From positions 1-35,157 of the forward strand of contig NZ_JAFCMM010000011.1 of the NCBI RefSeq assembly GCF_018131225.1: DNA of 35,157 nt, given 5' to 3'. The translations under genes were made by a program, and so were the position numbers. Origin of the DNA: Bradyrhizobium sp. U87765 SZCCT0048 (lineage in GTDB: Bacteria > Pseudomonadota > Alphaproteobacteria > Rhizobiales > Xanthobacteraceae). Each line of letters begins with the position of its first letter. The first letter of the stretch is position 1. Below are positions 1-12,000 of the stretch, piece after piece. Under the pieces are notes generated by a model. That model was given only the letters and a program-made list of their open reading frames with translations. It had not been told where the DNA came from and did no database searches.

Positions 1-3000
1 TTGCCGGAGACGCGGATGCCCGCCTCGCCGGGATCGATGGTGCCGAGCGGCGCGATCAGGTCGACCTGGCCGCGCGGCACCTCGGGCAGCGGCTGCAGCG
101 TCGCGATGCCGGCGCCGGTGCTCGGCGTCTGCGGCGACAGCGTGACCCGGCCATAGTTGTCGTATGCGCGCTTCGGCGGCGTGTAGACCTGGGTGGTCTT
201 GGAGCCGCGGCCGGCATTGATGTCGCCCTCCGCCGACCAGGCGATGATGTCACCGCCGAAGGTGGTCATGATACGCGACAAGCCCAGCAACAGGCTGCCC
301 TTCGAGTAGATGTCGATATTGCCCGTCCCCTGGGTGACGTTCTGGGTGATCAGGCCCGACGATGCCGGCGGCACGACGCCGTCGACACCGAGGACGATCC
401 GGCCGCCCGGCGCGAGCAACTGGATGTCACCGCCGGCCATGGTGCGGATGCCGGACCCGCCGAACATGGTGATGTCGCCGGCATAGCTGATCGGCGTACC
501 GCTTGCATCATGATCGGGGAAGAGCACCGCGATGGCCTGGCGGCCACGCAGATAGGAGCCGGGGCGCGGGCCATTGGCATCATTGAACTCGCGGCCGCCC
601 TCACGCAGCTCCCAATAATACACTTGCCGCAGGAACACGGCCTGCTGGTCCGGCGGCAGCGCCGCGAATCGCGCGCGCGTGTCCGCATCGGAGCCGCGGA
701 AGCCATACTGCTGGGAAAGCCAGTCGGCGAGCTCCTTCTCGTAGGTCTTGACCACCTTGCCGGGCTGGTCGGCGAGCGGAACATTCTTGTTGGCAAGATT
801 GGCAGGATCGAGATAGCGCACCAGGCCGGCATAATTCGCGCCTGCGGCGCCCGCCGTCATCACCACCGACGCGCCGGAGCGAAGGTCGCCGGGCACAACC
901 GGTCCGAGGCTGGTCACCGCGCCCTTGTCGGCCTGGTAGATATGGCGCCCCGCCGATACCATCAGCGTGCCGGGACCCGCGACCTGCAGGTTGGCATAGA
1001 GAATGTCGCGCCCGGCCGACACCACCGAGACGTCGTTGTCGCCGGTGTGCACGATCAGGTTGCTGGTCCTGTTCGCCGTGGATTCCGAATCCGATGTACC
1101 GATCGGCGTGCCGAGGCTGACGATGTCGCGCCCCGCGATCAGGCGCATCGGCTTGGCCGCCACGTACCAGGTGCTGGCCGTTGTGGGATCGGTGCCGGTG
1201 ACCACCTCGCCGCTCTTGAAGCCGACGATATCGCCGGTCGCGGCATAGATCAGCGCGGACGAAGGGTCGCTCGCATGCAGTTTGCTCGCCGTGTTGGGAC
1301 CGAACGCGAACAGCTCGACGCCGCGCGGCTGGAGAATATTGAAGTTGTTCGAAATCGTTCCGGTGCCGTTGGTGTTGGTGATCCTGTCCGGCTCGCCGCG
1401 TTGCCACCCGACGAACGCCGGCTGGACCGGTGTCGCCAGCGCGCTTGGGTCGGCGCCGGAGATGTTGATCGCGTAGCCGCTGGCATAGATCGAGCGAGCG
1501 GCCAGCAGTTCGAGCTGTCCCGTCGGCGACGGCGCCAACAACAGCGGTGGTATCCCGGTCGTAGTGTCGCCGGGAGCGTAGGCCCCGTAATAGATGCTGC
1601 CGCTCGCCGCCTGCACCGTCAGCGTCGGCGGATACACAAAGGCGTGGTCGGTGTCGGTATCGATCGTCGAAGCGCCGGACAGCCGGTTTTGGGTGGTCGG
1701 CATGAGGTTGCCGCCAGCCGATACAACGTTGATCGCGGTCTCGTTGCGCCACAGGCTGAACCAGGTGACGCCGCCGCCGACATGGGCGGTGCCTGCAGCC
1801 GTGTAGCCCGTCGTGTTCTGCAGCAGCACGCGGCCCGGATCGGCCGCGCCGGACAGCACGAGGTCGCCACGCGCCGACAGGTTGACCACCGCGTCGCCGG
1901 GGATCACCAGCGGCCCGCCGAAGCCGATGCCGCTGTTGGCGGTGTACAGATCCGGCCAGCGCGGATCGAACGTGGTCTTGGTGCCATAGGTCAGGTTGAT
2001 GCCACCGATGGTCCCGGCCTGCAGATCGATCTGGCCGCGCAGGTTGACCAGCACGCCGCTGGTATCGCTCCGCGATGTCGAGGCGTTCAGCGTCGGCTGC
2101 AGCGGGTTGAGCTGGCCGCCGACCCTGAACAGCAGGTCGCCGCCACCGGTCAGGATCGGGGGTCCGTCGGCGGTGATGCGCCCGGTCGAGCCGATCGCGA
2201 TGTTCAGCGTCGAAGAGCTCGAGGCCATGTTGTTGCCGCTCTGGGTGCCCAGCACCCCGGCATCGCCGCCGGCCAGCACGGTGACGTTGCCGCCACCGAG
2301 CGTGCCGAAGCCGGCAAAGCCGAGCAGGATCGGCGATGTGGAGGGATCAGCCGGCTGCGGCAGCGCCAGACTGCCGAAATTGATCCACCATGCCGTGCGC
2401 TGGCCGGCAATGTCGCCGCCCTGGCGCCACAGCCAGTTGCCGGGATTGCCATCCTGGTTGCGCACCACGGTATTGCCGCTGTTGAGCGCAAGACCGCTTA
2501 GGTTGCGCTGCGCCGCCACCAGCAGGTTGCCGCCGCCGTCCGGATACCAGGCATGATAGACGCTGTTCGGGCCACCGTTGACCAACCCCTCGTAGAACGC
2601 CCCGTTGCTCCCGAGGACCGAGCCGTCGAGCAACTGGCCGCGCGGCAGATCGTACTGGTCGTTGCCGGTCGGCAGCAGCGACGGTGTACCTGCGGTGTAG
2701 ATGCCATAGGGCGTGCGAACCGTCAGATCGCCCCCGCTCAGCAGTTCGAGATCACCGGTCCCCGTGCGCAGCACGTTCAACATCGAGAACTGCAGCTGGG
2801 CGGTGGGGCGGGTGCCCGCCGAGATCACCGCCATGACGGCCGAATCCGCGAGCACCAGGCTGCCGGGATTGGCACTGCGCGGCCGCAGGGCGCGGCTGTC
2901 GGCGGCAGCGAGGTCCGCCCCCGCCACGAAGCGCTCCGACCACGATTGCGACCCTGCCGGCAGCATCGGCGCCGCGGCCCAGATCGCGCTCGTGGGCGGA

Positions 3001-6000
3001 TCGTTACGCAACTGCACCAACGCCGCATTGCCGGGCAGCTTGACCGACGTGCCCCCCGGAACAAGGGCTCCCATCGCGAGGGTCAGGCTGCCATTCAAGA
3101 TCAGCGCGGCGGGCAACGGCACGTTCTTCGGCCATACCATCGCATTGACGTTAACGGTCGTCGCGAACAGGTTGCCGGCGCCGAGGATCACGCCGGCCGG
3201 CAAGGTGGTGGCCTGCCGCAGCAGCGTGCCGCGGGCGTAGATCACAGCGCCGGTGGCATTGCGCACATCCGCACGCAGCACCGTGCCGGCCGGCAGTTGC
3301 AGCGCGGTCCGCAATGGCGTGTCGACAGGCAGGGTGATGTTCGCGGGCAGCGTAAACTGCTTCACCGGCAGGTCGTAGTTCAGCACGCCGCCTCTCTGGA
3401 AAGCGGTGCCGTCTGCCAGCACTACGCCGCTGCGCGGGATCACCACGTCGTTGCTGTAGGGTTGGAGGCCGCTCACCAGCAGCCGCACGACCTGCGGCGT
3501 ATTGGGGGCACTGGCCCCCGCCGGCTGCGGCGTACCGAAACCGTCGCTGACGTTGCCGTAGACATTGAGATTGCCGCCGGCGCGGATCACCAGCCGGCCC
3601 GGCTCGCCGGAGCCATAGATTGCCGTCCTCTGCGTGTTCGGATTGACGCTGTCGTAGCGATAGCCCGCGAGATCGATGTCGCCGGAGATGGTGAGATCTC
3701 CGGTCGGCGTCGCGCTGGTGATTTCGACGCCCGGCCGCAGATGGAAGGCATTGGTATAGGCGCTCAGGCCCTTGAGCCGGGTCTGCAGGTCGCCGTTCTG
3801 CAGTGCGCCTGGCGTATGGGTGGTCGGGTTGCCCGACATGAACAAGCTGTTGTCGGCATCCACGGTGGCCATCAGCGCCTGGTTGATGATGCCGCCGGTC
3901 GGCTGATACGAGCGGAAGCCGTTGACCGCGATGCTGCGCGCGCCGGCGATCGTAACCGCCCTGCCCGTCGCCACATCAATGCCGGCATCGATTGCCACGT
4001 CGTTGGCGCCATCGCCCGTCCCGCCCGCGCCGCCGAGCCGCGGTGCGTTGAGTTCGACCGTGCCGCGCGCGACGGTATCTGTGGCGGCGGAGCTGACGTC
4101 GATGCGCGCCCCGGGGACAAGACCGAGCCGGCCCCGGGTCGTGGTCAGCTCGACGATCGCGCGGTTGGGCGCGTCGATCGGCTTCTGGTAGCTGTCGACC
4201 CGCAGCACCGTACCATGGGCATCGAGCACGGCAGTGCTGCCGAGCACGAGATCGTCGCGCGACGACAGCCGGATCGTGCCGACGCGCTCGCCGCTGGCAT
4301 TGACCGTGCCGTTGACAGTCAGCCGGCCGCCATCGACCGACACGGTGATGCTGTTCGCCACCAGCTCGTCGCCGATGGTCAGGTCGCCCTGCTTGATCTG
4401 GAAGCTGCGGGCGCCGACCACACCACCTGCGGTGAGCCGCCGGTTGAGCCCGGCGAAATCGTCGACCGTCTGGCCGTGGACGTCGATGCTGCCGGCGAGA
4501 TACGGCACCAGCGTGCCGCCGGCGTCATAGCGCCCCGAGGCGCTGCCGCGCACCGTGCCGGCCAGCACGACATGGCCGGCGGCGGCGTCGACCGCCGTCA
4601 CCGACAGCGAGCCGGCGCGATTGTTGGCCGCCGACATGTCGATCAGCGATCCACCCGACTGGACGACGTTGCCATGGGCGCTCTCGATGATGACGTCGCC
4701 GCCCCAGCTGTAGCGTGTGGCGTCCAGCAGCGTGACGGCGCGCCCTGTCATGTCGATGCGCGCGGCATCGGTCAGAGCGATGTCGCCATTGGCGGACACC
4801 GTGAGCTTGCCGCTCGGCAGCACCACGGCGGTCGCCACCGTTACGGTGCTGCCCTTCAGCCCGACCTCGGCGCCGAGCGCTGCAGCCGCGGCCGCCCCGG
4901 TATCACCCGAACCGCTGACATTGAGCGTGCCGCCGGCGGTGATACGGTTGATGGAGCCGGCGTCGCCGGTCAGCACCGGCGTCATGAGGTTGAGGTTGCC
5001 GCCGCTGTAAGTGATGCCGACGCCGGACTGGTAGGCGCTCTGGCTCTCATAAACTGACAGCGTGTTGCGGTTGTTGGCGGTGATGCGGCTGTGCGCCGTG
5101 ATGTTGACCGTCGAGAAGCCGAGCGCAAGACGATCCAGCGTCACCTGCGTATCAGGGGTGGTGCCGCTGCCATAGCCGAACACCACCTCGTCCGCGACGA
5201 TGTTGAAGGTGCCGTGGCCGGTGCCGGCGCCACCGGTGATCACCGCACCGGGCGGCACGCTGCGCGGCCCGGTGCCGCCGCGGCGCTGAGCACGGTCGTT
5301 GATGCCGTTCCAGATCAACTGTCCGGTGGTGAGCGTGGCGCTGTCGCCGGACGTGCCGAGGCCATAGATCGCCGGCGTGTTGAGCACCAGCGTGCGCAGG
5401 CTGGAGCGCCCGGTTGCGGCATCGATGGTCGAGAGATTGAGCGAGCCAAAGACATTCATCGAGGCCTGCGCCGACAGCACCAGCCTCTCCAGCTTCGGCG
5501 CGCCAGTCAGGGCGTTGCCAGCCAGCAGGCGGCCGAGCACATCCTGGTTGAGCACGAGGCCGTCGGGCAGCACGCCCGCGGCGCGCGCCGCGGCGATCGC
5601 CGCCGTATCACCGATGTTGATGCTCGGCGTGGTCAGGGCGAGATAGCGTGCGCCATAGCGCATGCCGTCGGCGATCGACAGCGCTCCCTTCTGAACGCCG
5701 AAGGCAAGCGTGCCCTCGGTCGTGATGGTCGCGGCGCCGACGGTAATGCCGCCAATGGTCGACCCGTCGATTGCCGCCTGCGGAATGTCGACAAAGCCGT
5801 TCGAGACGATGATCATGTTGCCGGACGATTGGTAACTGTAGCCATCACTCGCCGGCATCACGGTTGCGGCGCCGGTACCGACTGTATCGATGCGTGCGCT
5901 ATCCTCGATCCTGAGGCCGCCATTCCCCGCCCTGATAAAGACTTCCGGCGCCCGCAGCACGGCACCGCCACGCACCACGACCGTATTGGCGAAGCCGGTG

Positions 6001-9000
6001 GTCGCGACATAGCCGTTCACGATGTCCAGCACCTGGCCGCCGCCGATCGCGAGCCTGGCGGCGCCGAGAGCATTGAGATCCGCCGCGCGGACCGACGCGA
6101 AGCCCGCCGTCGGCGAAGTACCGTCGCCGAGGATTTCGAGCGACTGGCCCAACATGTTCGTGGGGGTGTCGATGCTGACCACGCCGCCATAACCGCCCTT
6201 GCCGGGGGTGAACAGCACCTGGCCGGCGAACGAGAACGACGGGCGGTTCGACGTCTGCGCCGCGAGAAGGAGCTGCAGCGTGCCGGCGTCAGCCGGAAGA
6301 CTCGGCCGCGGCTGCCCGGTACGCGCGGCGGTCGCCAGCACGAAGCTGGCGTAGCTCTGTTCGTTGTACTGCGAATAGCTGCGCACCGCGACGCCGGGTG
6401 TGATGATCGCGAGATTGGGCAGGCTGTTGCGAATGGCGGTGTTGGCGACGCTGCCGACCACCGACGTCACGAACGAGCCGTTGGGCAAGACGGCGACGTT
6501 TGTCCCGAGCTGGCTCGTTGCGCCGAGCTCGACGCGGAATGCGCCGGGCAGCAGCGCATAGGTGGCCGGCATCAGGGTGTAGGTGCCGGCCGCAAGACCG
6601 GGCACGCCGCCGCCGACCGTGATGCGCTGACCGATGGCCGGCGCCGCTCCCTGGGTCGCCGGCACCACGGGCGCATAGGCCGCCGACGCGCCCGGCACGA
6701 TCGCGAACACCTGGTTGCTGAGGCTGCTGTAGGTATTGCCGGGATTGGCTGCCATCAGCGGGTTGGCCAGCGCGTCGACCGAGCCGCCACGGCCACTGAC
6801 GAAGCCAGCGCCGAGCAATTCGCCGCCGCCGGAGAGATCGAGCAGCGCGCCTGCGGCGACGGTCACCGCGGGTCCGCCCAGGCTGACACCGCCGACCACC
6901 GTGCCCCACCCATCGATGCCGTTCTGGACCGGCGTCAGCTCGGCGCCGTTGTAACGATAGGCGATGCCGTCGACCGTGCCGCCATAGGGGATCGTAAGCC
7001 CTGCAGCGCTCGACGAGGTGACGCTGCCCGGCAGCAGATCGAGCTGCTGCACGGCGACATACCCTCTGCCCGCATCCGCCGGGCCACCGAGAACGAGTGC
7101 GCCCAGCGGCGCACGCACGATGCCGCCCTGCGCGATGGTCTTGCCGTAGACCGTGAGCTTGCCGAACACCGAGTACGGCACCGCCGGCATGTCGGTCGTG
7201 GTGCGGCCGAAACGCACGAGATCGCTGGCGGCGACGAACGCCCTGGTGTTGCTGACCGGATAAATCTGCGCCGCATCGAGCTCGAGCGTGCGACTGCCAT
7301 AGGTGTTGCCGATGACGCGAATGTCGCCACGGCTGGTCACCGTGACCTGATCGATGCCGGCGATGCTGGTCACCGCCGAAGAGCCGTCGACCAGCGTAAT
7401 CCCGAGATTGAGCGGTTCGAAAGTGCCGGCGAGATCGACGAGATCAGCGGTCAACGTCAAACGGGCGGTACTGCTCTTGGATGGCAAACCGCTCGGCGTG
7501 GTGCCGAAACCAGGTTGCCGGTCGCCCGCGGCACTGCCGGGACGGGGCTCGACCGCGCCTTCGCTCGGCGAGTACGAAACACTGCCGAACGAGACGTACG
7601 ATGCGGCGAGATCGATCCGCTCGTTACCGTTCTTGGCGACGAGATTGCCCGAAATCTTGAGGTTCTGGGGGAGCGTGATGCGAACATCGCCATCGAACGC
7701 GATGGTCTCGGAGTAGAGGCGCAGACTGCCGAAGCCGCCTGCGACGACCTGATCGGCGCCGATCCGGCCATGTCCGAACTGCAGGGCGGCGTCACGCTCG
7801 CCCCACGCCCGATCAGGTGCAAGGCCGCTCGCGCCGGCCTGCTGTGCGACCTCCAGAATGCGGAACTTGCGCACCTCGTCCGGGGCCGGCCGGTCGACCG
7901 GAGTGGCGTAGCTCGGCGTCACCAGGGCCAGCGACAGCGTGCCGCCGGCCGCGCCCTCTCCTCCCGCACGCGCCGTCATGGTGCCGTCGAGATAAAAGCC
8001 GCTCAGGGTGCTGATGGCGATGCTGCCGCCGGCGGTCGTCAGCGTCACCGGCCGCACGGTCGCCCCGCCACCCGCACCCGCCTCGACAAAGTCGATCACG
8101 GCACTGGTGCCCGAGGCATCCAGACGCGCGCCGGAGCGCACGATGATAAAACCATTGCCGGCGGGAGCGATCGGAGCCGGCGCGTCACTGTCGTCGCCCA
8201 GGATGATGCGGCCACCGGAATCGGCAAAGCCATAGCGGCGACCGGAGCGATCGATCGCGACGGCGCTTTGGCCCGCGACGTCGACAACGGCATTGCTGCC
8301 GAGCCAGATCGAGCGTGCCCCGTTATAGGGATCGCCGGAGCTGCCGTTCTGCAGGATACTGATCCGGCCTCCGGCGGCGGTCAGGCGGCCGTCGACTGTG
8401 ATCTGGCCGGGGCTGCGCAGGACGATGGCGCGCCCCGGATCGACCGTGACGGTCGCCTGCGTGCCGATCGTCAGCGATCCCCTGTTGGTGTCGAGGTTCG
8501 ACTGCAGCGAGAGGTCGGCGCCGCCACGGCGGGTCAGGCGGCCGCCGACCGGATCCTCCTGGTAGAGCGGCGGCAGCCATAGCGTCAGCGCCGAGGATGG
8601 ATCGCTGCCGGTCGCAACCCCAGCCGCATTGTCGGCCATACGGTAGACGGGCATCACCGCGTTCAAGGCGACGCGATCGGCAACCATCAGGCCGAGGTGG
8701 CCGTTGACGTCGTAGCTTGCAAAGCCGCTGCTGAAGAGTGCCGTGCCGATGCTGGTCAACGGCGCCACCGCATAGGCGCGCGGCGCGACGGTGCCTGCGG
8801 GGATCATGGTGCCGGCAGTGAAGTGCAGCGCCACCGGCGCGATATCACCGACGTTGAACATCACGCGCGTGGCGTTCAGCACGATACCGTTGGGAAAGAT
8901 GCCGGGATCGACGTAGAGGCCGAGGGGCAGCTTGGTCGACGCGTCGGTTGTGATCCAGGTGTTCGGCGGGACCGTCATGCCGCCGTAGTAGACGTTACCC

Positions 9001-12000
9001 GCGAGGTCGGTGAAATTGATGGTGCCTGCGGGAACGGTCCAGCCACTGGGGCCGATGAGGAGCGGCTTGTCCCTGGTCGCGCTCACCGTGACAGGCGCCG
9101 GCGCGGCGGTGCCCGGCGCGAGATAGGTAATGCTCTCGTCGTAATTGAACGGCACGGCAGCGCCGGCCGCGATGAACAGATCTTCCGCGAGCAGCAGGTT
9201 GACCGGCGCCTTCTCGCCGGCTGCGAGCACGCCGTCGTTTGCCAGTGCCTTGCCGCCGATCACGATCGCAGGGCCGCTGCCGATGGTCAGCGTGCCGCCG
9301 CCGGCGACGCCATAGCCCCGGATCGTCGCGTTGGGAACCAGACGGCCGCCGACCGAGGGGCCAAGGACCGAGCGATCGTCCGCGACCAGCGTGACGTTGC
9401 CGCCCTTGCCGCCCTTGATCTTGCCCGAGGGTAGCAGCGCGGCACCGGAGGAGACGTCGATCGTGCTGCCGCTCTCCAGCGTCACATTCTGCGTGGAGTT
9501 GAACGCGACGTTGCCGCCATCGACATACGCCGCGCCGGACACCGCGGAGGGATCGGCCTGCGCGTTGGTCCACAGGCCGCGGGTGTCGATGGTGGCGCCG
9601 GCACGCAGCGTGAGTTGCGACAGGCCGCCTGTGCTCAGCAGCGCATACGGATTCAGCGCCTTGTAGTCCGGCCGCAGGATATTGCTGACGGTGACGCTGC
9701 CGCTGCGCGCGACGATATCGGCCTTGATGTCGACGACCGGAGCAATGAGGCTGACCTGTGCGCCCGGAGCAAACGCCAGCCGTGCGTCGATGGAAATGGA
9801 TCCTGATGTCGCGATGCTGAGGCCGCCGAGACCGAAGCTCGCGAGCTGCGCAGCATCGAACCAGCCGGTGTTGATGCGGTCCGCCGGCAGCGGCGCCGCG
9901 AGATCGATCCCGTCCGCAGCCTTCGGCGGCCGCCCGATGACGACCCCGGTGTTATAGGTCCCGGCGAGGCCGGTGGCGTCGTAGCGGCCGACCGCAAGCT
10001 GACCCGCACGCGCCACCGTCGACTGGGTCAACTGGTAGCCATCGGTGACACCGGCCGGACGCGCGGCGACCTGGCGCAGGCCGTTGATGACATCGGCAAC
10101 GATCGCGCCCTCGAACAGCGGCGTCGGCGTCGACAGGACCAGGCGACCGGCATCGCGGCCGATGGTGTAGCCATCCTGCCAGATGCTGCCGCCGACACCG
10201 AGCGGGCTGGCGTAGATTTCCGTCAGCTTCGGATCGACCTTGCCGCCCTGCTTGTGCTGAACCATGAAGCCGTTCACCACGGCCGTGTAGGTGAGATTGC
10301 CCGGTGCGCTATTGATGTTGTAGATGCGGCCGTCGCTGCCGAGCACGTAGCTCTGCTGCAGGAAGCCGCCCTGATAGGCGACCGAGCCGCCAGAGACGTT
10401 GAACACCGATCCGGCACGCGCCACGACCTCCGGTGCCGCGAGCGTGATGGTGCCGCCGACGGCGGTCCACTCGCCGATCGTGTGCGCGGTGTTGGCGAGA
10501 TAGCCGGAGACCTCAAGCAGTCCCCCGCCGGTGTAATAGCGGTCGGAGGCGTAGCCGCCGGTGCCGGCGGGCAGCAGCACCAGGCTGCGCGTGTCGATCC
10601 ATAGGTTCTGGTTGATCAGCGCGCCGTTGTCGCGGTTCTGCGGCGAGTCGCGCAGTTCGTTGCCCTGGACGTTGACCTTGATGGCGTTGGCGTCCATCCG
10701 CACGGTAGCGCCGCGTATACCCGATACGTCGATGGTCGCACCGCTCCCGGTCTGAACCCGCCAGCCGGCGCTCACCACCACCTGGCCGCCCTGCGCCAGG
10801 GTGTTCGAACCGCCGGCGAAATCCACGGTGCCACCGGTGACGATCTCGATGCGCGACTGGTCCTTGCGGTCGGAGAGCCTGGCGAGATTGTCGAACTGGC
10901 CGAAGTTCAGGCCCGCGCGGGCGAGGTCCTGCGCGACAGAATCCGCGATCTGCGCATTGCGCTGCGAGTTGAACGCCGTGTCGGCGGACTCAATCTCAGG
11001 AAGCACCGCGCTCCAGCTGTTGCCGGTCAGTGTGACGTTGCCGGCCGCATCGCTGGCGGAGTTCAGCAGATGGATCGTGCCACGCTGGTTGACGGAGGTG
11101 GAGGACAGCAGCACGCCGTCCTGGATCAGGGCGTGGCCCGCCATCGTGATGTCGCCTTGCGTCGCGACGACAAGGCCGCTGTTGACGACGCGGCCGCTGG
11201 TGACGCTGCCGAGCGCAAACAGTGGAGCGACTTCGCTGCCGCGCGTGGTCGACGTCTGGTTGGCATCGGTGCTGTATCCCCTGCGCAGCGCGAAGGCATC
11301 ACCGGCCGCGAGCAGCGCCTGGCCTTTCGGCGTCAGGATGGTGCCTGCGTTGCGCACCTCGGTGCCGAACAACGCGACAAAGCCGCCGCCTGACGTGGCC
11401 TTCGACGGCGGTGCCGTCGTCAGCAGCGCCCCCGCCTCGACGATGACGGCGCCACCAGCCCCGGTGAAACTCGGCAGATAGCTGTTGCCGCTCTGCGACG
11501 AATAGATTCCGCTGGTGAGCAACTGGCTGTCGGTGATGTTGGCCGTGGACGCGATCAGCGAGCCGACATTGATCTGGCTCGCGCCGCCGAAGATGATGCC
11601 GTTCTGGTTGATCACCAGCACCTGGCCGTCGGCCCTGATGCCGCCGAGGATCTGGCTCGGGCCGAGGTTGCCGGTGACGCGGTTCAGCGCCGTCCAGTTG
11701 CCGTTACCCTGCTGGTCGAACCTCACCGTGGTGCGCGCGCCGACATTGAAGCTCGACCAGTTCAGCACCGCCTGCGGCGCGGTCTGGCGGATGTTCACGT
11801 CGGTGCGGTCGCCGCTCGTCGCCTGCGTCGGCAGGTTGGCGCCCTTCCAAAGGTCCGTCCCCGGCACCGCGCCCGGCGCAACCTGCAGTCCGCCGGCGGC
11901 AAGGCCGTTGGGCACGACGATCTGCGGCATGGTCAGCGAGCGTTGCGTGCCGTTCGCGGCATCACGCGCCGCGGCCTGTACCGCCTGCATCGACTGGACC

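Noticed and set aside
510..8582. Plus-strand open frames of 663, 834 and 1,163 codons opposite the exoprotein gene.
   Set aside because: They are antisense shadows of one intact minus-strand coding frame in GC-rich DNA; their translations are Arg/Ala/His/Asp-rich with no domain.
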